Shown here: positions 55,086 to 63,129 of the stretch, one piece after another
Layout: the number at the start of each line of letters is the position of its first letter
Position numbering within the stretch: the stretch's first letter is position 1
Assembly: GCA_000737985.1 (NCBI GenBank)
Contig: JNVT01000058.1
Coordinates: 1 to 64,000, forward strand
Length of the DNA: 64,000 nt
Reading direction: 5' to 3'
Origin: Gammaproteobacteria bacterium MFB021
Lineage (GTDB): Bacteria; Pseudomonadota; Gammaproteobacteria; Pseudomonadales; Halomonadaceae
Position numbers and translations under genes: made by a program
The notes under the pieces: generated by a model
What the model was told of the DNA's origin: nothing
Seen by the model: the letters and a program-made list of their open reading frames with translations, nothing else
Databases searched by the model: none

Positions 55086-56198
55086 ATGTCCGACGCTACC
55101 GCCACATCCGCTCAGCACGACGCCAGCGGCGCCATCCCCAAGACCATGAAAGCCGTGGTGGCCTACGCCCCCGGTGACTATCGCTATGAAGAGGTGCCGG
55201 TCCCCGAGATCGACGACAAGGAGATTCTGGTCAAGGTCGAGGGGTGCGGCATCTGCGCCGGTGACATCAAGTCCTACGACGGAGCGCCCAGCTTCTGGGG
55301 CGACGAGACCCAGCCCGCCTACATCAAGGCGCCGATGATCCCGGGCCACGAGTTCATCGGCCGGGTGGTCAAGGTCGGTGCCCAGGTCGAGGGCTACCAG
55401 CCCGGTGACCGGGTGATCTCGGAGCAGATCGTGCCGTGCTGGAACTGCCGCTTCTGCAACCGCGGCCAGTACTGGATGTGCGAGAAGCACGACCTCTACG
55501 GCTTCCAGAACAATGTCAACGGCGGCATGGCCGAGTACATGAAGTTCACCAAGGAGGCGATCAACTACCACGTGCCCGAGGAGCTGCCGCTGGAGAAGGC
55601 GATCCTCATCGAGCCCTACGCCTGCTCGCTGCATGCGGTGCAGCGCGCTCGGATCGAGCTGGGCGACGTGGTGGTGCTCTCGGGTGCCGGCACCCTAGGG
55701 CTGGGCATGGTCGGGGCGGCCAAGAAGGCCGGTGCCGAGAAGTTGATCGTGCTCGATCTGTTCGACGAGCGTCTGGAACTGGCCAAGCGCTTCGGTGCCG
55801 ATCTCACCCTCAACCCCAAGCGCGACGACGTGGTCTCGATCATCAAGGAGATGACCGGCGGCTACGGCTGCGACGTCTATATCGAGGCGACCGGGCATCC
55901 CAAGTCGGTGGAGCAGGGGCTGTCGATGATCCGCAAGCTGGGGCGCTTCGTCGAGTTCAGCGTGTTCAAGGACCCGGTCAGCGTCGACTGGAGCATCATC
56001 TCCGACCGCAAGGAGCTCGACGTGCTCGGCTCCCACCTGGGCCCTTACTGCTATCCGCTGGTGATCGAGGGCATCCGCAACGGCGACTTCCCCACCGAAG
56101 GCGTGGTCACTCACAAGCTGCCGCTGGAGAAGTACGAAGAGGGCTTCGAGCTGATGAAGAGCGGGTCCAAGTCGCTGAAGATCGTGCTGATCCCTTGA
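55086..56198 (+). CDS. eltD: Zinc-dependent alcohol dehydrogenase, erythritol/L-threitol dehydrogenase-like (copy 1)
   Basis: A 370-residue medium-chain dehydrogenase. Catalytic zinc ligands are seen at C57 (GCGICAGDIK) and GHEFIG. The structural zinc loop is PCWNCRFCNRGQYWMC, and the NAD site is SGAGTLGLGMVGAAKKAG. KELDVLGSHLGPYCYPLVIEGI closely recalls EltD of Mycobacterium smegmatis, which oxidises erythritol and L-threitol to L-erythrulose. CGGAG precedes the ATG. It is the first gene of an operon with DUF2291 and the ABC transporter. The exact polyol cannot be fixed from sequence. Confidence 0.82.
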   Translation: MSDATATSAQHDASGAIPKTMKAVVAYAPGDYRYEEVPVPEIDDKEILVKVEGCGICAGDIKSYDGAPSFWGDETQPAYIKAPMIPGHEFIGRVVKVGAQVEGYQPGDRVISEQIVPCWNCRFCNRGQYWMCEKHDLYGFQNNVNGGMAEYMKFTKEAINYHVPEELPLEKAILIEPYACSLHAVQRARIELGDVVVLSGAGTLGLGMVGAAKKAGAEKLIVLDLFDERLELAKRFGADLTLNPKRDDVVSIIKEMTGGYGCDVYIEATGHPKSVEQGLSMIRKLGRFVEFSVFKDPVSVDWSIISDRKELDVLGSHLGPYCYPLVIEGIRNGDFPTEGVVTHKLPLEKYEEGFELMKSGSKSLKIVLIP

Positions 56199-56264
56199 AT
56201 CTGAGCCGCCGCTCACCAGTTTGGCGGGCGGCGGCGCACAGCGCCTGACAGGAGGGCTCTGGTC

Positions 56265-56915
56265 ATGAGTGCAACCGTTGCAGCCCGGCCGCGCAGGCCC
56301 GGCAAGACACGCCGGCGGGTGATTCTGGGGGCCGTGGTGGTGGCGGTCATCGCCGCCATGGCGTGGGATACCACGGTGGTCGAGATCGGCCACGAGGCGG
56401 AGCTGGCCGGCGGCTTCTCCGCCGCCACCTATGGTAGCGAGCATTTCCCGGCGATCCAGAAGAGCGTGGAGCAGCGCGCGGTGCCGGCCGCTGAGCTTGC
56501 CACCGCGGTGCTCGCGGATGCCAGCGCCGCCGGGCAGAAGTACGGCGTCGGCGACAGCTTCGGCCCGGTGGTGCCGGTGACCTTCACCGGCGTGGTGGGC
56601 GAGGCGCGCTCGGGCATCTATACGGTGGCGGTCGAGGGTGTGCCGGCGGCGATCACCATTCGCGTGCAGACCGGCCCGGCGATCAACGGCACCGACCTGC
56701 GTGATGCCACCGGCGAGATCAGCTTCGGCGAGTTCACCAACCAGATCGAGTACCAGAACGCCGGTGCCTCGATCAACGATGCCATGAAGGCCGCCGTGCT
56801 GGCGGATATCGACACCGCCGACCTGAGTGGCAAGACGGTGACGGTGACCGGCGTGTTCAAGCTGATCAACCCCAAGAACTGGCTGGTGACGCCGGTGAGG
56901 ATGGACGTCGAATGA
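56265..56915 (+). CDS. DUF2291 family protein linked to a sugar ABC transporter
   Basis: A 216-residue protein with one N-terminal membrane anchor (RRVILGAVVVAVIAAMAWDTTVVEIG, near residues 17-42) and an exported domain. A conserved tail GKTVTVTGVFKLINPKNWLVTPVRMDVE matches DUF2291 proteins, which are found with ribose-type ABC transporters for polyols and pentoses. There is no lipobox cysteine. The role is unknown, perhaps an accessory subunit of the transporter. Its stop overlaps the ATPase gene by four bases. Confidence 0.8.
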   Translation: MSATVAARPRRPGKTRRRVILGAVVVAVIAAMAWDTTVVEIGHEAELAGGFSAATYGSEHFPAIQKSVEQRAVPAAELATAVLADASAAGQKYGVGDSFGPVVPVTFTGVVGEARSGIYTVAVEGVPAAITIRVQTGPAINGTDLRDATGEISFGEFTNQIEYQNAGASINDAMKAAVLADIDTADLSGKTVTVTGVFKLINPKNWLVTPVRMDVE

Positions 56916-58486
56916 GTCACCTAGACAGCACCGCGCCGGCCCCCGCGGCTGCGTCCGGCGATGCCCGGCGCGACGACGAAGTGGTGCTTTCGGCGCGCAA
57001 CGTGGCCAAGTCCTTCGGCAGCGTGCAGGCGCTGAAGACGGTCAATTTCGATGTCTTCCGCGGCCAGGTAACCACCCTGTTCGGCGAGAACGGGGCGGGC
57101 AAGTCGACCCTGATGAAGGTGCTCTCCGGGGTGATCCAGCCGACCTCCGGCGAGATCGTGCTCGACGGCGAGCCGGTGCGCTTCGCCTCGACCACCGATG
57201 CCACCCGGCTGGGCATCTCGATCATCCACCAGGAGCTGAGCCTGGCGCCCAATCTGAGCGTGCGCGACAACATCTTCATGGGCCGCGAGATCAAGGGCCC
57301 GACGGGGATCGACTTCGCTGAGGAGGCGCGTCAGACGCGGGCGCTGATGGAGGCGCTGGACGAGCCGATCGACCCGCTGACGCCAGTGGAGGATCTGCGT
57401 CTCGGCCAGCAGCAGATCGTCGAGATCGCCCGCGCGCTGTCGGTCAACTCACGCATCCTGATCATGGATGAGCCGACCTCGGCGCTCTCGGCCTCCGAGG
57501 TCGAGGTGCTGTTCCGGGTCATTCGCGATCTCAAGAGTCGCGGCGTGTCGATCGTCTATATCTCCCACCATCTGGAAGAGGCGCTGACCATCACCGATCA
57601 CGCCGTGGTGCTGCGCGACGGGGTGATGACCGCCTATGCCAAGCGTGCCGACATCGATCTGGAGTGGATCGTGCGCAACATGGTGGGCGACAACTTCGAC
57701 CTCGGCTCGCCGCCCACCGGACATACCATCGGCGAGGTGGCACTGGCGATCGAGGAGGTCAGCGTAGCCGACGTCAACGTGCCCGAGCGCTCGGTGGTCG
57801 ACCGCCTGTCTCTCACGGTGCGCGCCGGCGAGATCGTCTGCATCTATGGGCTGATGGGGGCGGGGCGCACCGAGCTTCTGGAGTGCATCGCCGGGCGCGT
57901 GCCGCTGAGTGGCGGCCGGGTGCTGCTGGAGGGCGTCGATGTCTCCCGCCTGAGCATCGCCGAGCGCATCGACAACGGCCTGGTGCTGGTCCCCGAGGAT
58001 CGCCAGCGCGACGGCCTGGTGCAGACCATGTCGGTGGGCGAGAACCTGTCGCTGGCGAGCATCAAGGCGTTCACCAAGGGGCTTCTGACCTCCGGCAGCC
58101 GCGAGCGCGGGGTCATCGACGAGTCGATCGCCAGCGTGCACATCAAGACCGATGGGCCGCGCGCCGACATCGGTTCGCTCTCCGGCGGCAACCAGCAGAA
58201 GGTGGTGATCGGCAAGATGCTGGCGACCCACCCGAGGGTGGTGCTGCTCGATGAGCCCAGTCGTGGCATCGACATCGGGGCCAAGGCCGAGGTGTTCAAG
58301 CTGCTGGCCGAGGGCGCGGCCCGGCAGGGGCTAGCGGTGATCTTCTCCACTTCCGAAGTCGGCGAGTGCCTGAGTATCGCCCACCGCATCGTGGTGATGA
58401 GCCGGGGACGCATCGCGGCCGAGTTCGGCGCCGATGTCTCCAAGGAGCAGATCATGGCCGCCTCCGGGGAGTCGGTGGTCGCCTGA
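56912..58486 (+). CDS. Sugar ABC transporter ATP-binding protein, RbsA type
   Basis: A 524-residue tandem ATPase. The first domain has Walker A GENGAGKST near residue 63, signature LRLGQQQIVEIARAL and Walker B ILIMDEPTS. The second has a degenerate P-loop GLMGAGRTE near residue 312, LSGGNQQKVVIGKML and VVLLDEPSRGIDIGAKAE. This asymmetry is normal for the RbsA/XylG group. It energises uptake with the permease and binding protein that follow. Context suggests a four-carbon polyol as cargo, as for EryE of Brucella. Confidence 0.92.
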   Translation: MSHLDSTAPAPAAASGDARRDDEVVLSARNVAKSFGSVQALKTVNFDVFRGQVTTLFGENGAGKSTLMKVLSGVIQPTSGEIVLDGEPVRFASTTDATRLGISIIHQELSLAPNLSVRDNIFMGREIKGPTGIDFAEEARQTRALMEALDEPIDPLTPVEDLRLGQQQIVEIARALSVNSRILIMDEPTSALSASEVEVLFRVIRDLKSRGVSIVYISHHLEEALTITDHAVVLRDGVMTAYAKRADIDLEWIVRNMVGDNFDLGSPPTGHTIGEVALAIEEVSVADVNVPERSVVDRLSLTVRAGEIVCIYGLMGAGRTELLECIAGRVPLSGGRVLLEGVDVSRLSIAERIDNGLVLVPEDRQRDGLVQTMSVGENLSLASIKAFTKGLLTSGSRERGVIDESIASVHIKTDGPRADIGSLSGGNQQKVVIGKMLATHPRVVLLDEPSRGIDIGAKAEVFKLLAEGAARQGLAVIFSTSEVGECLSIAHRIVVMSRGRIAAEFGADVSKEQIMAASGESVVA

Positions 58487-58571
58487 ACGGATGATCGCTC
58501 GAGGGCCGCCTGAGCGCGTTACGCGCCGGGTCGCGCCGACAGACGTTGTGGATTTCACGAAGGAGTCGTTT

Positions 58572-59705
58572 ATGTCCAATCACAGTCACACAGCGCGGCG
58601 TCAGGGCGGAGGCTTCGATCTGGGGCGCATGCTGCTCGAGGGGCGCGCCTTCTTCGCCCTGATCGCGATCATCGTGATCTTCTCGCTGCTGTCGCCGGTC
58701 TACTTCTCGACCGGCAATTTCCTGACGATGTCGTCCCACGTGGCGATCTTCGGGCTGCTCTCCATCGGCATGCTGCTGGTGATCCTGACCGGCGGTATCG
58801 ACCTCTCGGTGGGGTCGACCCTGGGCCTGTGCGGGGTGGTCGCGGGCTTTCTGATGCAGGGTGTGACGCTGGATGCGTTCGGCGTCACGCTGTATCCGCC
58901 GGTATGGGTGGTGGTGATTCTCACCTGCGCGGTAGGGGCCTTCATCGGCGCCATCAACGGCGTGCTGATCGCCTACTTTAAGGTGCCGGCGTTCGTCGCC
59001 ACCCTGGGCCTGCTCTACGTCGCCCGCGGGGTCGCCCTGCTGATGACCGACGGCCTGACCTATAACAACCTCGGCGGCGATCCGGCACTCGGCAACACCG
59101 GCTTCGACTGGCTCGGTTTCAATCGCCTGTTCGGCGTGCCGGTGGGGGTCTGGGTGCTGGCGATCGTGGCGGTGGTCACCCTGCTGGCGCTGGCGCGCAC
59201 GCCCTTCGGACGCTGGGTCTACTCCACCGGCGGCAATGCCCGCGCTGCGGAGCTCTCCGGGGTGCCGGTCAAGCGCGTCCAGGTCTCGGTCTATGTGCTC
59301 TCGGGTATCTGTGCGGCGATCGCCGGGCTGGTGCTGTCATCGCAGCTCACCTCCGCTGGCCCCACCGCGGGCACCACCTACGAGCTGACTGCGATCGCCG
59401 GGGTGGTGATCGGCGGTGCGGCGCTGACCGGTGGTCGCGGCGGCGTGCGCGGCACGCTGCTGGGGGCCTTCGTCATCGGCTTTCTGTCCGACGGCCTGGT
59501 CATCATCGGGGTCTCCTCCTACTGGCAGACCGTGTTCACCGGCGCGGTGATCGTGCTGGCGGTGCTGCTCAACAGCATTCAGTACGGCGGACGGCGCAAG
59601 ACAGCCGCGCAGACGTCCGCGACGCCCTCTTCTCCCGCTGCGTCTTCGGGGCAGGCCCCGGGCGACGGGAAAAGCCCAGCCGCCAAGCCGGCAACCCAGC
59701 ATTGA
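58572..59705 (+). CDS. Sugar ABC transporter permease, RbsC type
   Basis: A 377-residue permease with eight to ten membrane segments and the family EAA-like region GRWVYSTGGNARAAELSGVPVKRVQVSVYVLSG. LLVILTGGIDLSVGSTLGL is the conserved second-segment block. The start at 58572 has AAGGAG upstream; the frame is open from 58434, inside the ATPase gene. The last 40 residues are a low-complexity Ser/Ala/Pro-rich tail beyond the normal end. It belongs to the operon with the ATPase and binding protein. Confidence 0.91.
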   Translation: MSNHSHTARRQGGGFDLGRMLLEGRAFFALIAIIVIFSLLSPVYFSTGNFLTMSSHVAIFGLLSIGMLLVILTGGIDLSVGSTLGLCGVVAGFLMQGVTLDAFGVTLYPPVWVVVILTCAVGAFIGAINGVLIAYFKVPAFVATLGLLYVARGVALLMTDGLTYNNLGGDPALGNTGFDWLGFNRLFGVPVGVWVLAIVAVVTLLALARTPFGRWVYSTGGNARAAELSGVPVKRVQVSVYVLSGICAAIAGLVLSSQLTSAGPTAGTTYELTAIAGVVIGGAALTGGRGGVRGTLLGAFVIGFLSDGLVIIGVSSYWQTVFTGAVIVLAVLLNSIQYGGRRKTAAQTSATPSSPAASSGQAPGDGKSPAAKPATQH

Positions 59706-59793
59706 GGTGGTGCCCAAGCCGCACCCCTCGACGCCACTGACTCAGACAACGACTCGTACAACGACAGACAACCGCAAAAGAAGGGTGACCATC

Positions 59794-60750
59794 ATGCTCA
59801 AGACAGGAAAACGCCTGCTGATCGCAGCCCTCGCCCTGAGTGCGCCGCTGCTCGCCGGTAGCGCACTGGCGCAGGACAAGGGGCTGATCTCGATCATCGT
59901 CAACGACCCCTCCAACCCCTATTGGCTGACCGAGGGCAAGATCGCTCAGCAGACCGCCGAGGAGCTCGGCTACTCGGCCAACGTCAGCGCCCACAAGGGC
60001 GATACCAACACCGAGAGCCGCCAGATCGATACCGCGATCACCAACAAGGCCAAGGCGATCATTCTCGACCCGGCCAATGCCGATGGCTCGGTGGGCGCGG
60101 TGCGCAAGGCGGTCGACGCCGGCATCCCGGTGTTCCTGGTCAACGCCGAGATCAACCAGCAGGGGCTGGCCAAGGCGCAGCTGGTCTCCAACAACGCCCA
60201 GGGGGCGGCAGTGGGCGCGCAGCAGTGGGTCCAGGCGGTGGGCGATTCGGCCAAGTACGTCGAGCTCAAGGGCGCTCCCTCGGACAACAACGCCGCTACC
60301 CGTTCCAACGGCTACCGCACCGTGCTGAGCCAGTATCCGGACCTGCAGAAGGTGGGTGAAGACGTCGCCAACTGGGATCGCACTCAGGGCTACAACAAGA
60401 TGCAGAGCCTGCTGCAGGCGCATCCCGACATTCAGGGTGTGATCAGCGGCAACGACGAGATGGCCCTCGGCGCGATCGCCGCGCTCAAGGAGGCCGGCAA
60501 GCTGAAGGACGTCGTGGTCGGTGGCTTCGACGGCTCCCCGGATGCGGTGGATGCGATCAAGTCCGGCGAGCTGGCCTATACCGTGCTGCAGCCGGTGGCG
60601 ATCTTCTCCAAGGCCGCGGTACAGATGGCCGACAAGTACATCCAGACCGGCAGCACCGGCCTGAAAGGGGAAAAGCACCTGTTCGACTGCATCCTGATCA
60701 CCCCGGACAACGTCGACAAGTACGTCTCGCCGTTCGTGCTCAAGCAGTAA
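59794..60750 (+). CDS. Sugar ABC transporter substrate-binding protein, RbsB type
   Basis: A 318-residue periplasmic binding protein with signal peptide ending near GSALAQDKG (residue 26). It has the ribose-binding fold: ISIIVNDPSNPYWLTEGKIAQQTAEELGY, ILDPANADGSVGAVRKAVDAGIPVFLVNAEI, and VISGNDEMALGAIAALKEAG. The RbsB group takes pentoses, inositol and polyols. The adjacent dehydrogenases and kinase suggest erythritol or threitol. The stop codon lies in a triplicated 14-base repeat. Confidence 0.91.
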   Translation: MLKTGKRLLIAALALSAPLLAGSALAQDKGLISIIVNDPSNPYWLTEGKIAQQTAEELGYSANVSAHKGDTNTESRQIDTAITNKAKAIILDPANADGSVGAVRKAVDAGIPVFLVNAEINQQGLAKAQLVSNNAQGAAVGAQQWVQAVGDSAKYVELKGAPSDNNAATRSNGYRTVLSQYPDLQKVGEDVANWDRTQGYNKMQSLLQAHPDIQGVISGNDEMALGAIAALKEAGKLKDVVVGGFDGSPDAVDAIKSGELAYTVLQPVAIFSKAAVQMADKYIQTGSTGLKGEKHLFDCILITPDNVDKYVSPFVLKQ

Positions 60751-60782
60751 CTATCAAGCAGTAACCATCAAGCAGTAACTAT
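60741..60782. repeat. Three tandem 14-bp repeats carrying the stop codon
   Basis: CAAGCAGTAACTAT at 60741-60754 is followed by CAAGCAGTAACCAT and CAAGCAGTAACTAT. Each copy contains TAA; because 14 is not a multiple of three, the stops fall in all three plus-strand frames (60748, 60762, 60776). Confidence 0.9.
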
Positions 60783-60813
60783 CCGGTGGCCCGGCCGCCG
60801 GTCGTGACCTCTT

Positions 60814-60840
60814 CTCGCCGCGGGTATCCCCCGCGGCGAG
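60814..60840. terminator. Terminator between the ABC operon and the DeoR gene
   Basis: CTCGCCGCGGG-TATCC-CCCGCGGCGAG is an 11-bp perfect stem between two convergent genes. Confidence 0.7.
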
Positions 60841-60914
60841 TTCGTTGGCGTTGGCGCGTGAGAGGCTGGCTAGGGAATGGATGCCTGATTGCGACTCGAT
60901 AGGCTGGGGGAGGG

Positions 60915-61703
60915 CTAGCGTCGAATCAGGCGATAGCGGATACCCGCCTCGTCCAGCGCCTCGCGCTGGGGCGGCGCGAGCCCTGCGTCGATCAGCACCA
61001 GGTCGAATTCGCTGAGATCGGCCAGCCGGTGCAGCGCGCTGTGGCCGAACTTGGCGCTGTGCACCAGCAGGATGCGGCGCTCGGCGGCGGCCATCTGGGC
61101 GCGCTTGATCTGGGTCACCGCCGGGTCCTGCACGTAGGCGGTGGTGCCGAGGATCGCCGAGGCGGAGAGCACCGCCACATTGGCGCGCAGGCTGGCCAGG
61201 GTCTGCTCGCAGAGCAGGCCGAAAGTGGCGTTGAAGCGTGGCTGGTAGTCGCCGCCCAAGGTGATCAGGCGGATATCACTGGTCGCCTTGAGCCGCTCGA
61301 TGCTCTCCAGGCCGTTGGTGATCACGGTCAGCGGTGCGCGCTCCGGCAGCAGCATGGCGAGCGCGGCGCAGGTGGTGGAGTCGTCGAGGATCAGCGCCTC
61401 GCCGGCGGCGATCTCCTGCAGCGCGGCGCGGGCCAGGGCGCGCTTCTCGCCGGCGGCGAGCTGGGTGCGCAGGGCGAAGTTGCTCTCGAACACGCTGGAG
61501 GCGCGGGTAGTGACGCCGCCGTGCTGCTTGTTGACCATGCCCTGGGCAGCGAGGGCATCGAGATCGCGGTGCACCGTCATGCGGCTGACGCCGAAGCGGG
61601 TGGCCAGCTCGTCGACCTGTGCGGCGCCGGCCTGGATCACATAGTCGAGCAGTGCCTGGCGGCGCGCGGTGGCGTCCCGTTGGCGTTTGGGCGTGTCAGT
61701 CAT
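60915..61703 (-). CDS. DeoR-family transcriptional regulator
   Basis: A 262-residue regulator. The N-terminal helix-turn-helix is ARRQALLDYVIQAGAAQVDELATRFGVSRMTVHRDLDALAAQGMV (residues about 14-58), and the DeoR sensor domain contains LILDDSTTCAALAMLLP and LITLGGDYQPRFNATFG. DeoR proteins usually respond to sugar phosphates, here possibly erythrulose or erythritol phosphate. Its start overlaps the end of the second dehydrogenase gene by eight bases, so it is in that operon. It likely represses the surrounding genes. Confidence 0.88.
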   Translation of the reverse strand: MTDTPKRQRDATARRQALLDYVIQAGAAQVDELATRFGVSRMTVHRDLDALAAQGMVNKQHGGVTTRASSVFESNFALRTQLAAGEKRALARAALQEIAAGEALILDDSTTCAALAMLLPERAPLTVITNGLESIERLKATSDIRLITLGGDYQPRFNATFGLLCEQTLASLRANVAVLSASAILGTTAYVQDPAVTQIKRAQMAAAERRILLVHSAKFGHSALHRLADLSEFDLVLIDAGLAPPQREALDEAGIRYRLIRR

Positions 61704-62826
61704 CCTGGGTCAGCACCACCTTGATCGAGTCGCGCCGGGCGGCGATCTCGAAACCGCGTTCGAACTCACTGAGCGGTACGCGATGAGTGACGATGCCGCG
61801 GGTGGTCACCAGGCCGCGGGCGAGCAGGTCGATCGCCACCGGATAGGTGTGGGGCGAGAGGTGAGAGCCGCGAATGTCGAGCTCCTTGCGGTCGCCGATG
61901 GTCGACCAGTCGACCTGGGTCGGCTCCTTGAACACGCTGAACTCGACGAAGCGGCCCAGCTTGCGTAGTGCCTCAAGCCCCTGGATCACCCCGCTGGGCG
62001 AGCCGGTGGCGTCGATGTAGACGTCGCAGCCGTAGCCGTTGGTGAGGGCGCGCACCTCGCCGGCGATGTCGTCGCGATGCGGGTTGAAGAGATGCTCGGC
62101 GCCGTACTCCCGAGCCAGCTCGAGGCGGTCGTCATGGGTGTCGACCAGGATCAGCCGCTTGGGCGTCTTGAGCCGGGCGAGCTGGACCATGGCCAGGCCG
62201 ATCGGACCGCCGCCGGCGATCACCACGGTATCGTCGAACTGGATCTCGGCGCGGTTCACCGCATGAATGCCGCAGGCGAGGGGTTCCAGAAAGGCGGCAT
62301 CCTCCACCGACAGCCGCGGGTCGACCGGGTGCAGTACGGCATTCTCGGGTACGCGCAGGTACTCGGCCATGCCGCCATCGGCGACGCCGCCCTGAAAGCC
62401 GAAGATGTGGTGCACCTCGCACATCCAGTAGTGGCCGCGCTGGCAGTAGAAGCACTGGCGGCAGGGGATGATCTGCTCCGGCACCACGCGCTGGCCCAGC
62501 GTCACGCCGCCGAAGTGTTCGGCGGCACCTTCACCGAGGGCCACGATCTCGCCGGCGAATTCGTGGCCGACGATCATCGGCGGCTTGACGAAAGCGTCGA
62601 AACGCTCGCCGTCGCCCCAGTACATGGCGGCGCCGTCGCGGCACTTGAGGTCGCTGCCGCAGATGCCGCAGGCGTGAATCTTGAGGATCAGCTCCCGTGG
62701 CCCCGGGCGCGGCGTGGCCACCTGCTCGAGCCGGTAATCGCCCGGCCCGTGGCAGACCACGGCGTGCATGGTGTCGGGCAGCGCGGCGGCGCGATGGGCG
62801 TCAGTGCTGGAGGCGGGGCTTGGCAT
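61696..62826 (-). CDS. Zinc-dependent alcohol dehydrogenase, EltD-like (copy 2)
   Basis: A 376-residue paralogue of the protein at 55086, of the same family, sharing ACGICGSDLKCRDGAAMYWGD, the structural zinc loop PCRQCFYCQRGHYWMC, and GYGCDVYIDATGSPSGV with RKLGRFVEFSVFKEPTQVDWS. The NAD motif is AGGGPIGLAMVQLA. The start at 62826 is preceded by GGGAG; a frame to 62904 adds unlike residues. A second dehydrogenase could act on another stereoisomer (erythritol, D- or L-threitol). It is divergent from the FGGY kinase. Confidence 0.82.
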   Translation of the reverse strand: MPSPASSTDAHRAAALPDTMHAVVCHGPGDYRLEQVATPRPGPRELILKIHACGICGSDLKCRDGAAMYWGDGERFDAFVKPPMIVGHEFAGEIVALGEGAAEHFGGVTLGQRVVPEQIIPCRQCFYCQRGHYWMCEVHHIFGFQGGVADGGMAEYLRVPENAVLHPVDPRLSVEDAAFLEPLACGIHAVNRAEIQFDDTVVIAGGGPIGLAMVQLARLKTPKRLILVDTHDDRLELAREYGAEHLFNPHRDDIAGEVRALTNGYGCDVYIDATGSPSGVIQGLEALRKLGRFVEFSVFKEPTQVDWSTIGDRKELDIRGSHLSPHTYPVAIDLLARGLVTTRGIVTHRVPLSEFERGFEIAARRDSIKVVLTQDD

Positions 62827-63129
62827 GCGGCTCTCCCGTATGAATGAGCGGGCAGGGGCCCTGGAGGTCGTTCCTTGCAGTCGACCCTGGCAATCTACGT
62901 CCATTCATAACATTTTGGCGTTATTTTGGATGCCTGACTTTGGTCTAGCGGTCGATTCTGTATTCGGTGATTTTTTTTAATTATATGAAAATAAAGAAAT
63001 TAATTGATTATCTCTTATGGGATAACACCATCGTCTAACGCTGTGAAATCACAATTCAGTGTTAGAAATGCCGGAGTCGGTCGATCGTCGGCCGGCGCTC
63101 AACGCGTCTCTACGGGGCAGGAGGCAGAC
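62827..63129. promoter_or_regulatory. Divergent promoter region of dehydrogenase copy 2 and the FGGY kinase
   Basis: A 303-base gap with a strongly A/T-rich core (62961-63010). It includes TATATGA at 62982-62988. An inverted repeat TCTAACGCTG (63034-63043) and CAGTGTTAGA (63057-63066), nine of ten paired, encloses TGTGA-AA-TCACA. TGTTAGA recalls operator halves of DeoR regulators. No gene is seen. Confidence 0.5.
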
